DNA from: Promethearchaeota archaeon
GTDB lineage: Archaea > Asgardarchaeota > Lokiarchaeia > Sigyniarchaeales > SOKP01
Direction of reading: 5' to 3'
Length of the DNA: 37,782 bases
Assembly: GCA_019894975.1 (NCBI GenBank)
Contig: JAGXNO010000037.1
Span: 1 to 37,782, forward strand
Shown here: piece after piece, positions 1 to 7,877 of the stretch
Position numbering within the stretch: position 1 is the first letter of the stretch
Layout of the letters: each line of letters starts with the position of its first letter
The notes under the pieces: model-generated
Told to the model about the DNA's origin: nothing
Seen by the model: the letters and a program-made list of their open reading frames with translations, nothing else
The model's database searches: none
Position numbers and translations under genes: made by a program

Positions 1-980
1 ATATGGAAGAAGACCCCCTAGGTTTCGATTCCGAAGGGAATCCTGTTTTTCTTAAAGATATATGGCCCAGTTCAAAAGAAATTGCAGAATTGACAGAAAA
101 ATCGATATCTCCTGAATTATTTAATAAAGAATATAAGGAGATATTTAAAGGCTCGGGTTTATGGAATGATTTAAAACCTTCAGCGGAAGAAGTATATCAT
201 TGGGACAAGGATTCGACTTATATAAAAGAACCTCCCTTTTTTATAAATTTTCCCTTAAAAGCTCCTCTATTGGAAGATATTCACAATGCAAAAATCCTAG
301 CTTTGTTAGGAACATCTGTCACTACGGATCATATATCTCCCGCTGGTGCAATACCTAAGGATATACCGGCAGGAACATATCTACTCTCTAAGGGTATAAA
401 AGAAGAAGACTTTAATTCATTTGGTTCTAGACGAGGAAATCATGAAGTTATGATGAGAGGGACATTTGGTAATATCCGTATTAGAAACAAACTAGTTGAT
501 AAAGAAGGGGGATGGACAGTTGATTTTTTGACTAATGAAATTAAACCAATATATGATGCTGCTATGGACTACATAAATAACAAAATAGATCTTATCGTGA
601 TCGCTGGAAATGATTATGGTATGGGAAGTTCTAGAGATTGGGCTGCAAAGGGTACACAACTTTTGGGTGTTAAAGCAGTTATTGCTGAATCATATGAAAG
701 AATTCATAGAAGTAATCTTGTTGGTATGGGTGTATTGCCACTACAATTTAAAAATGGAGAAAATCCTGATACATTGGGTCTAAATGGTTCAGATGTTTTT
801 AGTGTAGTTGGAATTAAAGATATTGAACCATTTTCTAAGGTAAAAGTAATAGCCAAAAGAGAAGGGCAAAGCGATATAAAGTTTGAAGCAATAGTAAGGT
901 TAGATAGTAATATCGATGTTGAATATTATAAAAATGGTGGAATACTCCAAACAGTTTTAAGAAAAATGCTGAAAAGATAG
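1..980 (+). CDS. acnA: Aconitate hydratase, AcnA/IRP type (5' end outside window)
   Basis: C-terminal part of an AcnA-type aconitase, which interconverts citrate and isocitrate through cis-aconitate. The visible 325 residues begin at the stretch DPLGFDSEGNPVFLKDIWPS, which lies well inside the family (usual length about 890 residues), so roughly 560 residues including the [4Fe-4S] cysteines lie upstream of the window. The swivel domain is intact: TTDHISPAG, GSRRGNHEVMMRGTFGN with its substrate-binding arginine region, and YGMGSSRDWAAKGTQLLG followed by ESYERIHRSNLVGMG. The first ATG at position 3 is internal and not the true start. The gene converges on the SelB-like gene with only 5 bases between stop codons. 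A second aconitase of a different subfamily lies 3.2 kb downstream on the other strand. Family assignment is very secure; the role in the TCA cycle or in glutamate metabolism is inferred. Confidence 0.93.
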   Translation, partial: MEEDPLGFDSEGNPVFLKDIWPSSKEIAELTEKSISPELFNKEYKEIFKGSGLWNDLKPSAEEVYHWDKDSTYIKEPPFFINFPLKAPLLEDIHNAKILALLGTSVTTDHISPAGAIPKDIPAGTYLLSKGIKEEDFNSFGSRRGNHEVMMRGTFGNIRIRNKLVDKEGGWTVDFLTNEIKPIYDAAMDYINNKIDLIVIAGNDYGMGSSRDWAAKGTQLLGVKAVIAESYERIHRSNLVGMGVLPLQFKNGENPDTLGLNGSDVFSVVGIKDIEPFSKVKVIAKREGQSDIKFEAIVRLDSNIDVEYYKNGGILQTVLRKMLKR

Positions 981-985
981 AGAAT

Positions 986-2086
986 CTAGTTTAGTAATTG
1001 TTCGAAATGCCCTATTATTCTTAATTTATTTTCGAATTTATTAAGATCACATAAAATTCCACGCAACCCACTCCCATTATGAAAAAGAGGTTTATCAAAT
1101 TTTAATGTTAAAATGCCTGAGTTACCCGGTATGATCTCATTTCCATCGATGATTTTTAAAGGAGAACTTTTAATTTCAACTATTCCATGATATTGAATTG
1201 AATCATTAGATGCAATAATACCTTTTTTGGGTCGGAAAAATTGATTTATATAGACTTTAGCTCTTATCTCTTTTTCTCCTTTGAAGATTCCTTGGGTAGT
1301 AATAATATTATCTCTACTTATTTCACTAACAGATATATTTCCTTTTAATGCTAATCCAACTCTATCCCCTTCATGTGCTTCCTTAAAATCCCTATCGTGT
1401 TTTTGAATCCCTCGAATAATAACTTTCTTTGCAGCACCACTGTTTCCTGTTAACTCTAACATCTGGTTTGAGTGTACCGTTCCATTTTTTACTATTCCTA
1501 AAATTACCGTTCCTATACCTTTCACAGAAAAAGCATGGTCAATCAATATCTTAGTGTAATTGGATTCATTTAATTCGGTATTAAATACTTCCAGGCCAAG
1601 ATCAACAATCTTTTTCTTAACAAAATTATAATCATCCTTCTGTCTAATTTCGAAGATTTCAGTTCCTTTAAGTGAAGTATTGCTTAACAAGGACTCAATT
1701 TTTTCTTTGATCTGAAGTAATTTCCATTCCGAATTAGAATTAATCCCATTTAGTATGATTAAAGCCTTTGTAGTGGAAATTTGATGGAACATATCTAAAC
1801 CCACCAGAATTTCACCCACAGATGCATTTAAGCCTGCTTCAACATCAATAACTAAAATGTGAATGTTAGTTAAGATTAATGTTTGTAGAAATGGTTTCAA
1901 TTTTTCTGGATAATCTATTGGTGTTAAAGCAATGAAAACCTCACCTAATTGAGAATCCAATCTATTATAGAATTGGATATCTGAACTTGTTCCAGGGGCA
2001 CCTAGAGCTTGTCCTAATAACTTTCGATATTCGAAGTTATCCCCAAATATTCCCACTAAAAAAGTTCGTTCTTTAGCTTCACTCAT
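986..2086 (-). CDS. SelB/EF-Tu-like protein with degenerate GTPase domain
   Basis: A 366-residue relative of archaeal SelB/EF-Tu-like translation GTPases. Residues about 175-260 read as EF-Tu domain 2 (DHAFSVKGIGTVILGIVKNG, close to the SelB pattern), and about 265-366 as domain 3. The N-terminal 170 residues keep the size and hydrophobic strand pattern of a G domain, but the P-loop is GIFGDNFEYRKLLG, without the GK[ST] lysine, and no NKxD is present (ILNGINSNSEW stands in that area). GTP hydrolysis is therefore unlikely. I chose the ATG at 2086 (MSEAKERTFL); a TTG nine codons upstream would add only FVLSLTILM-type residues. Its function is unknown: it might bind tRNA or ribosome as an inactive paralogue. 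The gene sits tail-to-tail with acnA. Confidence is high that it is a real gene, and moderate for the family. Confidence 0.8.
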   Translation of the reverse strand: MSEAKERTFLVGIFGDNFEYRKLLGQALGAPGTSSDIQFYNRLDSQLGEVFIALTPIDYPEKLKPFLQTLILTNIHILVIDVEAGLNASVGEILVGLDMFHQISTTKALIILNGINSNSEWKLLQIKEKIESLLSNTSLKGTEIFEIRQKDDYNFVKKKIVDLGLEVFNTELNESNYTKILIDHAFSVKGIGTVILGIVKNGTVHSNQMLELTGNSGAAKKVIIRGIQKHDRDFKEAHEGDRVGLALKGNISVSEISRDNIITTQGIFKGEKEIRAKVYINQFFRPKKGIIASNDSIQYHGIVEIKSSPLKIIDGNEIIPGNSGILTLKFDKPLFHNGSGLRGILCDLNKFENKLRIIGHFEQLLN

Positions 2087-2157
2087 TAAAATTGTTAAAG
2101 AAAGAACAAACAAAAATTTTATGATTTAAACTCAAAATTAATGTTTAAAGATAATAG

Positions 2158-2388
2158 CTATTTGTTTTCTCTTTCAAAAATCCATAAAATGTTATCAAGA
2201 AATTTGAATTCCCAACCTTGCGATGCCATCTCATCAAGTTTTTCTTGAGCAGAATTTACAAGTTTTTCTACAGTCTTTCCTCCTTTAATGGTTACTACTT
2301 TATACTCTTTCCTAAGAAAACCTCCATTATTTGATTTGTATAAGTTTATATCATTCTTCGAGGTATATAATTCTTTTTTGAAAAAGAT
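2158..2388 (-). pseudogene. DUF4177-like small protein frame without a start codon
   Basis: Reading the minus strand from 2388 to the TAG at 2158-2160 gives 76 codons containing KEYKVVTIKGGKTVEKLVN, then a helix ending DEMASQGWEFKFLDN and a final strand WIFERENK. That is the layout of the DUF4177 family (EYKVV strand, helix, EGWE turn, FKR-like last strand). No ATG, GTG or TTG occurs in frame before the domain; the only methionine is in the middle, at 2227-2229. Either the start was lost, a frameshift separates it, or a rare start such as ATA/ATT is used. It is not adjacent to a known partner. Family recognition is from pattern memory; calling it broken is an inference. Confidence 0.5.
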
Positions 2389-2424
2389 CTAAAGATTAAA
2401 TTTTTTAAAAAGAAGAAAAAAAAA

Positions 2425-2946
2425 TTAAAGTTTTTCTTGTTGATTTTTCATTGCAAGACCCATTTTCCGCCATGATTGTCTCCCCATCTCCCACATCTCT
2501 CCTTGGGTATTCTGACCTTTCAATTCACGCCCAATCCATTTTTGTCCTGCGGGGACTTTTTTTGCCATCCCGACAAAAGAATTAGCCCCAACCATTGCAT
2601 CGTCTTCCACTTTAACTCTAATCATTAATACCGATTTGATTCCCACAACAGTGTTATTCTTGAGGGTTGCTCCATGAACAATAGCTCCGAACCCAATTAA
2701 ATTATTATCACCAATAGTCGTCTTAAAACCTTCGGCTGTATTTATGATACAGGCGTCCTGAAAAACATTGTTATCTCCAATTTTAATCTTAGCAAAATCA
2801 CCCCGAATTATTACTCCTTGATAAACCACGTTATTTTGGCCTAATGTAACATCACCAATGATCCAAGCTGATTCTGAAATCCAACATGAAGGGTCGATAC
2901 TGGGGGTTTTCAAATTTCCATTAACTTCGATTGATATAATTGGCAT
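2425..2946 (-). CDS. Gamma-carbonic-anhydrase-like hexapeptide (LbH) protein, metal site incomplete
   Basis: A 173-residue left-handed beta-helix protein of the gamma-carbonic anhydrase/YrdA/PaaY family. The hallmark IIRGDFAKIKIGDNNVFQD and the repeated (I/V)Gxxxx turns are present, followed by a C-terminal helix (MWEMGRQSWRKMGLAMKNQQ). Active members bind zinc or iron through three histidines, in the positions occupied in YrdA by LHVT, VGHK and LHG. Here these read IINT, IGFG and VHG, so only the last histidine survives. Carbonic anhydrase activity is therefore doubtful; a structural or other acyl-binding role is possible. The ATG start is clear, and a nine-base A-run on the plus strand just past the stop gives a T-tract for termination. 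Confidence 0.85.
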   Translation of the reverse strand: MPIISIEVNGNLKTPSIDPSCWISESAWIIGDVTLGQNNVVYQGVIIRGDFAKIKIGDNNVFQDACIINTAEGFKTTIGDNNLIGFGAIVHGATLKNNTVVGIKSVLMIRVKVEDDAMVGANSFVGMAKKVPAGQKWIGRELKGQNTQGEMWEMGRQSWRKMGLAMKNQQEKL

Positions 2947-3111
2947 TTTTTTAATTACTATAAATCTTTTTAGTATTCTTAAAATTCGATTTTATAAAAA
3001 GTTGCCAATCACTTTTAGAAAAATATCATTTTAATCGAAAAGATTTATTTTCAGAAGATATTTATTTTACTAAGGAGATTTAAGATAAAAAGTAAAAAAA
3101 GTAAAGTTAAG

Positions 3112-3354
3112 ATGAAAGATAAGGTTAACACTTATGGTATTGTTGCAATAGCGTTTGGAGTTGCAGCTATATTTTTTATATCAGTTTGTTTTGAGTGTAT
3201 TCTAAAGTGGTACGGTTTACCCTTCCCAATAGGAGCAATAATCTTTGGGAGCATAGGGATATGGAAAGATAATAACCCAAAGATTGCAATAGTAGGTTTA
3301 ATTCTAGGGGTGATATTTTTTATAGTTAATCTTTTGATTGGAGTATCTTTTTAA
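3112..3354 (+). CDS. Small two-TM membrane protein (DUF4190-like)
   Basis: An 80-residue protein with two hydrophobic segments, residues about 8-28 and 56-79, joined by a loop holding PFPIGAIIFGSIGIWKDNNP. The order 'hydrophobic, GxIxFGxIGxxKD, IAIVGLILGVI' resembles the DUF4190-type small membrane proteins often found in archaea and actinobacteria. Function unknown. It is a lone plus-strand gene between two minus-strand genes. The ATG is the only start in reach; a purine-rich AAGGAG lies too far upstream (about 35 bases) to be a convincing ribosome site for it. Real gene likely, because of the clean membrane-protein pattern. Confidence 0.65.
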   Translation: MKDKVNTYGIVAIAFGVAAIFFISVCFECILKWYGLPFPIGAIIFGSIGIWKDNNPKIAIVGLILGVIFFIVNLLIGVSF

Positions 3355-3368
3355 TTATCATATATTCT

Positions 3369-4130
3369 TTAAACTAACTGCCCATATAGCACTTCAGTAT
3401 CATATTCAATTCTTACTTTTCCTTCTGCTTCAAAAGTTTCGTAGATAATCTTCAGTTCTTTTAACATTTTTTCATAATTTGGATCCTCTTTTAAAGGGAT
3501 GTATGAAGCCGAAAGTAAACGTCCTGTTAAACCAGCAAAATCAAGATCTTGATAATTATGAAAAATTTCTTTTTTATAGTTAAAAAAAACATCAACGTTT
3601 TGCTCACGTTTTCTCACTTGCTTATAATCCGTTCCGTAGCTAGACACAAATTGTTCATATTGGCTTGAAAATCCTTTTTCTTGTTTTTTTCTGCTATTCC
3701 ATATTAGAACAACATAACCATCAAATTTAAGAATATCTTTGAATTCTTTTTTTGATTTGTCAATATCAAACCAATGAAATGCTTGTCCTACAGTTATCAA
3801 ATCTATACTATTACTCAATAGACTTGTATTTTCTGCGGAACTACTAATACTTATGAATTCAGGATAAATTTCTAAAATTCTTTCAGCAGCTCTCCTCATT
3901 TCAGTATTTGGTTCTACCCCAAATACTTTATTTCCGTTTTTTAAGAATAATTCACTCAAAATACCAGTTCCTGAGCCAATATCTGCTATTATAGATCGTT
4001 TTGATAATATCTTCTTATCTGTTAGAAAATTTATTATTTCTTTGGGATAACTAGGTCTATATTTGATATAATTCTCTACTCTTGAAGAAAATCTTTTCTT
4101 TGGATCGGTTAAATATTCATTATCTACCAT
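3369..4130 (-). CDS. Class I SAM-dependent methyltransferase
   Basis: A 253-residue Rossmann methyltransferase (Methyltransf_11-like). Motif I is ADIGSGTGILSE, followed by the acidic strand-2 end VFGVEPN, and the motif-IV region DLITVGQAFHWFD. The N-terminus (RFSSRVENYIKYRPSYP) is characteristic of a broad family of unassigned small-molecule methyltransferases. Substrate unknown. It lies 47 bases downstream of the Aquifex-type aconitase on the same strand, so co-transcription is possible, although a T-tract (A-run on plus at 4147-4154) may separate them. Trans-aconitate is a conceivable substrate by context only. The ATG start at 4130 is the only good one. Confidence 0.88.
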   Translation of the reverse strand: MVDNEYLTDPKKRFSSRVENYIKYRPSYPKEIINFLTDKKILSKRSIIADIGSGTGILSELFLKNGNKVFGVEPNTEMRRAAERILEIYPEFISISSSAENTSLLSNSIDLITVGQAFHWFDIDKSKKEFKDILKFDGYVVLIWNSRKKQEKGFSSQYEQFVSSYGTDYKQVRKREQNVDVFFNYKKEIFHNYQDLDFAGLTGRLLSASYIPLKEDPNYEKMLKELKIIYETFEAEGKVRIEYDTEVLYGQLV

Positions 4131-4177
4131 AGAATTAAATTAAATAAAAAAAAGAGATAAATAAAATTATTGGTTTA

Positions 4178-6103
4178 TTAAGTATGTTTTTGCTTTATAT
4201 GGGGTAATTTGCCACCAGTTTTTAACTCTTCAATTTCAGTTTCACTTAATGAATGAAGTAACGAAATTTCTACATTTTTAGTTAGATTTTTTAATGTTAC
4301 TTTTCCAGTCTGTAATGTTGTTAAGTCGACTTCAAATTTATCTCCTTGGTCAATGCTATTATAGTCTTCTTTGTTTTCAAATGTTAACGGTACGATTCCA
4401 AAGTTAACAAGATTGGCTAGATGAATACGAGCAAAAGACTTAACGATTACAGCCTTTAATCCTAGATATTTAGGGGCTATTGCTGCATGTTCTCTACTTG
4501 AACCCTGACCATAATTATCCCCACCAACTATAAAACCTCCTCCCTTTTCTAGTGAGCGATCATGAAATGATTCATCTACAACGTTGAATACGAATTTACT
4601 AATCTCTGGGATGTTACTCCTTAATGGAAGAATCTGTGCTCCTGCAGGCATTATATGATCTGTTGTAATGTCATCCTCGACTTTTAGTAAAACTTCTCCT
4701 TCTAAATTATCAGGTAAAGGACCAAATTCCGGTAATGGTTTGATATTAGGCCCTCTGACAATATCTACATTTTTGGCTTCTTCAATGGATAAAGGAGGGA
4801 TAATCATATTATCATTTACTATAAATTTCTCTGGCATTTCACTCTTAGGAAGTTTTCCAAAAGATCGTGGATCAGTTAATTTTCCAGTAAGAGCAGATAC
4901 TGCAGCGGTTTCAGGACTCACAAGATATGCTTGAGCACTTCTAGTTCCTGATCTACCCAAGAAGTTTCGATTAAATGTTCTTAATGTAATTGCATCGCTT
5001 TTAGGTGCCAACCCCATTCCAATACACGGCCCACACGCGTTTTCTAATATTCTAGCACCCGCTTTTAGTAAGTCTAACATCTCTCCCGAATGAATCATAT
5101 GCTCTACTACTTGACGTGAACCTGCTGAAACAGTTAATACAGTAGATTCATCAATTGTTTTTCCCTTTAAGATACCAGCAACAGCTTTAAGATCTCTTAG
5201 AGAAGAATTAGTACAGGAGCCAATACATACTTGATCAATTTTTAGCCCCTCAATTTCCTTTACTGTTTTTACATTCCCCGGACTATGTGGTGTAGCGACA
5301 AGAGGTTCAAGCTCGCTTAGATTAATCTCAATCTTCTCGTCATATTCCGCATCATTATCTGGTTCTAATAATATCCATTGATCTCCTCTTTCCTGAGCTT
5401 CCAAGAATTCTTTTGTAATCTCGTCAGATGGAAAAATAGATGTTGTTGCCCCGGTTTCAGTTCCCATATTTGTTATAGTTCCTCTTTCTGGGACTGTTAG
5501 AGTTTTTATTCCCGGCCCAGTGTATTCTAAAACTTTGTTGACTGCACCTTTAACTCCGATTCTTCTTAAAATCTCAAGAATGACATCTTTAGCAGAAACA
5601 AAATCAGGTAATTTACCCGTAAGATATACATTGACAACCTTTGGCATTTTTAATCGGAATGCCTCTCCCGCCATAGCAGCTGCTACATCAAGACCTCCCG
5701 CTCCAATAGCTATAGATCCAACTCCTCCTCCTGTAGGAGTATGGCTGTCACTTCCTAAAAGTGTTTTTCCAGGTCTTGCGAACCTTTCTAAATGGACTTG
5801 ATGACAAATACCGTTTCCTGGACGAGAGAAGTATAGACCATACTTGGCAGCTATACTTTGTAGGTACCTGTGATCGTCTGGGTTCTTAAAATCGGTTTGT
5901 AAAGTGTTGTGATCAACATAACTAACCGATAATTCTGTTTGTACACGATCAATGCCAATAGCTTCAAACTGTAGATAAGCCATAGTGCCTGTTGCGTCTT
6001 GTGTTAACGTTTGATCAATCTTAATCGCAATATCCGTTCCCTTTTCTAACTTACCTTCTACTAAATGTTGTTCTAAAACCTTTTCGGTTAATGTTTTTCC
6101 CAT
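4178..6103 (-). CDS. Aconitate hydratase, Aquifex type
   Basis: A complete 641-residue aconitase. The order is catalytic domains (residues 1-about 420), a linker, then the swivel domain (about 475-600). The iron-sulfur ligands are visible: C297 in CIGSCTNSS, and C357 and C360 in ACGPCIGMG. Other active-site segments are GSDSHTPTGGG (118-127), SAGSRQV (326-332) and GGDNYGQGSSREHAA in the swivel domain. The length and domain order match the short 'Aquifex type' aconitase subfamily, distinct from the 890-residue AcnA and from the two-subunit isopropylmalate isomerases. The likely reaction is citrate to isocitrate; homoaconitase-type substrates cannot be excluded from sequence. A TATA-like element lies about 45 bases upstream of the ATG. 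Confidence 0.93.
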   Translation of the reverse strand: MGKTLTEKVLEQHLVEGKLEKGTDIAIKIDQTLTQDATGTMAYLQFEAIGIDRVQTELSVSYVDHNTLQTDFKNPDDHRYLQSIAAKYGLYFSRPGNGICHQVHLERFARPGKTLLGSDSHTPTGGGVGSIAIGAGGLDVAAAMAGEAFRLKMPKVVNVYLTGKLPDFVSAKDVILEILRRIGVKGAVNKVLEYTGPGIKTLTVPERGTITNMGTETGATTSIFPSDEITKEFLEAQERGDQWILLEPDNDAEYDEKIEINLSELEPLVATPHSPGNVKTVKEIEGLKIDQVCIGSCTNSSLRDLKAVAGILKGKTIDESTVLTVSAGSRQVVEHMIHSGEMLDLLKAGARILENACGPCIGMGLAPKSDAITLRTFNRNFLGRSGTRSAQAYLVSPETAAVSALTGKLTDPRSFGKLPKSEMPEKFIVNDNMIIPPLSIEEAKNVDIVRGPNIKPLPEFGPLPDNLEGEVLLKVEDDITTDHIMPAGAQILPLRSNIPEISKFVFNVVDESFHDRSLEKGGGFIVGGDNYGQGSSREHAAIAPKYLGLKAVIVKSFARIHLANLVNFGIVPLTFENKEDYNSIDQGDKFEVDLTTLQTGKVTLKNLTKNVEISLLHSLSETEIEELKTGGKLPHIKQKHT

Positions 6104-6140
6104 TTTTAGATACCTAATTGTTATGGTAATTTAGGTTATA

Positions 6141-6154
6141 GTTATATTATATAC
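6141..6154 (-). promoter_or_regulatory. Putative TATA box for the aconitase gene
   Basis: The minus strand reads GTATATAATATAAC here. With the usual archaeal TATA-to-start distance of about 26 bases the transcript would begin near 6122, giving a leader of about 19 bases before the ATG at 6103. Support is sequence composition and spacing only. Confidence 0.45.
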
Positions 6155-6274
6155 ATCACAATTTAAGAATTTCGCATTTAATTTGTAACAAGCCAAGAAT
6201 TTATTAGAATAGGATTATTAACAAAATTAACGATAGTTATTTAAATTCAATTGATCATAATAAAGTGAAATAAA

Positions 6275-6700
6275 ATGTCTGAAGAGTATATAAGAGGTCA
6301 GATCAGCGCGAAAGAGGATGAAATTACGCGTATTGAAGAAGAAGCTTCAAAGAAAGACGCTTCAGCAGAAGCGGAAATTGAAGCAGAATTTGATTTACAA
6401 ATAGAAGAAGCGAAAACAAAAGTAGATGAAGAAGAAGGTTTGCGAGATGAAGCTATTCAAAAATCGGAAGAATGGACTCAAAAAAAGAAAGAAAAAATTG
6501 CTACTGCTAAAGATGCAAATAAAATATTTGCAAACCTAAAAAGTGATAAAGATAAAGCTCTCAATGTGAAATTAAAAGAAATTGAGAACGACAAAAAATC
6601 CCAAATTAAAGAAGTACAGGGAGAAATTAAAACTCTACAAAAGCAATTAATCGCTTTGGAAAAAGAAAAAGACAAACAAGCCCAAGAAGCTGAAGATTAG
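6275..6700 (+). CDS. Charged coiled-coil protein, unknown function
   Basis: A 141-residue protein made almost entirely of Glu, Lys, Ala, Asp and Gln with hydrophobic residues at heptad spacing, so it should be one long helix or antiparallel coiled coil with a likely break near residues 80-95. There is no membrane segment or recognisable domain. It starts MSEEYIRGQISAKEDEIT; a GTGA six bases before the ATG may be the ribosome site, and an AT-rich TATA-like TTATTTAAATT lies about 35 bases upstream. It stands alone, and is followed by a 22-base T-run that would stop transcription. A second coiled-coil gene lies about 500 bases on, in the opposite direction. I do not recognise a family. Confidence 0.7.
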   Translation: MSEEYIRGQISAKEDEITRIEEEASKKDASAEAEIEAEFDLQIEEAKTKVDEEEGLRDEAIQKSEEWTQKKKEKIATAKDANKIFANLKSDKDKALNVKLKEIENDKKSQIKEVQGEIKTLQKQLIALEKEKDKQAQEAED

Positions 6701-6735
6701 GCTAACTGTATCATTTTTATACAAGATTTATGTTA

Positions 6736-6757
6736 TTTTTTTTTTTTTTTTTTTTTT
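6736..6757 (+). terminator. 22-base poly-T terminator
   Basis: An uninterrupted run of 22 T residues starts 36 bases after the coiled-coil stop codon, the form of an intrinsic archaeal terminator. It is the longest homopolymer in the window and may vary in length between sequencing reads. Confidence 0.75.
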
Positions 6758-6934
6758 AATTTACTACAATTCAAAACCTGTAATTCATTGAGATCAAAGT
6801 TTTTATAATTGATTATTTTAACAGGTTTCGGACTATATAATAATTATAGAGTAAATATATGTAAAGGTATAGAAGATATCAGTAAGATCATAAAGAATAT
6901 TACCCTAATTAATGATAAGCGAATATAACTAAGA

Positions 6935-7102
6935 TTAAAGATTTAAGGGTAATTTTTGACCTTTTTCATTAATTTCATCTTTTAATACGTCAGGATGCAA
7001 CCTTAGCTCATCGTAAAGCCAAGACATAAGTCGTAATTTTGAATTATAAATTTCGACTTCCTCTTCGAAAAGTTCCATATTATTGTTACCTTCTGTATTC
7101 AT
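6935..7102 (-). CDS. Small hypothetical protein (55 aa)
   Basis: A short minus-strand frame beginning ATG AAT ACA GAA, encoding MNTEGNNNMELFEEEVEIYN and ending KGQKLPLNL. It has a helical, acidic composition with WLYDELRLHPDVLKDEI in the middle. The frame stays open upstream to 7177 with protein-like content (ISILPWYYTDKYVSWISWNI) but without a standard start codon, so either translation begins at 7102 or an upstream start or frameshift was missed. It lies directly downstream of the coiled-coil gene ending at 7185 on the same strand. No family recognised. Confidence 0.4.
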   Translation of the reverse strand: MNTEGNNNMELFEEEVEIYNSKLRLMSWLYDELRLHPDVLKDEINEKGQKLPLNL

Positions 7103-7184
7103 TATATTCCAAGAGATCCAGGAAACATATTTATCAGTGTAATACCAAGGTAATATCGAGATTATATCTTTTTTTTTCTTATAT

Positions 7185-7598
7185 TTAACTCTTCAAATAT
7201 TTAGCCTTAATATCATCAAGAATATAAACTACTTCTTCGATTGGATTACCATTTATGACTTTATCCAGTTTTTCAATTAATTCTTTAGGATACAAAGGGA
7301 GCTGTGAAGTACTCGTTCTATATTCTTTAAATTCATCAGTTACAGAATATAATGAATTGCTTCTTTTTACTTCTAATTCTCTCGATACAATATTTACAAA
7401 AGATTCAACCATCTCGTTATAAATATTATCTTCGATTTTTTGTATCTCATAATTTATATCAGCAATAATATGATCATATTTTGTATTAACATCTTGAATT
7501 TCTTTTTCTCTTTCCCTGTTTATCTCATCAATTTTAGGCTCTAAAGCTTTTTTTCTCTGTTCTAACTCTTCAAGTTTGGAAGTTAAGTGACTAATCAT
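7185..7598 (-). CDS. Coiled-coil protein, unknown function
   Basis: A 137-residue protein. Residues about 1-60 form a strongly predicted coiled coil (LTSKLEELEQRKKALEPKI and following heptads), then a less charged C-terminal portion with LPLYPKELIEKLDKVI. No membrane segments, cysteines or catalytic motifs are visible. The ATG at 7598 is the natural start. It differs in composition from the plus-strand coiled-coil protein at 6275 and is not an obvious duplicate. Function unknown; it may act as a scaffold or bind a partner. Confidence 0.65.
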   Translation of the reverse strand: MISHLTSKLEELEQRKKALEPKIDEINREREKEIQDVNTKYDHIIADINYEIQKIEDNIYNEMVESFVNIVSRELEVKRSNSLYSVTDEFKEYRTSTSQLPLYPKELIEKLDKVINGNPIEEVVYILDDIKAKYLKS

Positions 7599-7877
7599 GT
7601 TACTGAGTAATAAAAGACACTATTTAAAGAATTAGTTGAATCTCCTTAGGAAATAGGATTGTAATTTAAGCTTTAGTTTTTACAACTTGGTTCACTTTTA
7701 AAAAAATCTATCACGCAAATCAGAAAAATCAATAAAAGGATGTTTCTCCTCTTGAACCTTGACTTAGCGATTCATTTGTTACTAAAAGCTTTAAGAAAAG
7801 TATTTTATAATATAACAAGTATCTTAAGTTATAAATAAAAAAGTTTTCTAATCAACCTATATTTGGAAGTGATTTAA

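Noticed and set aside
986..2113. TTG start at 2113 for the SelB-like gene
   Set aside because: The added nine residues are not conserved-looking and the ATG at 2086 begins right before the first strand of the G-like domain.
4668..5801. Plus-strand open frames inside the Aquifex-type aconitase (88 and 93 codons)
   Set aside because: They lie antisense to a protein with unmistakable catalytic motifs and have no family features or ribosome site.
4178..6103. Homoaconitase or 3-isopropylmalate dehydratase large subunit
   Set aside because: The swivel domain is fused and the length of 641 fits the Aquifex-type aconitase; the isopropylmalate enzymes are two-subunit.
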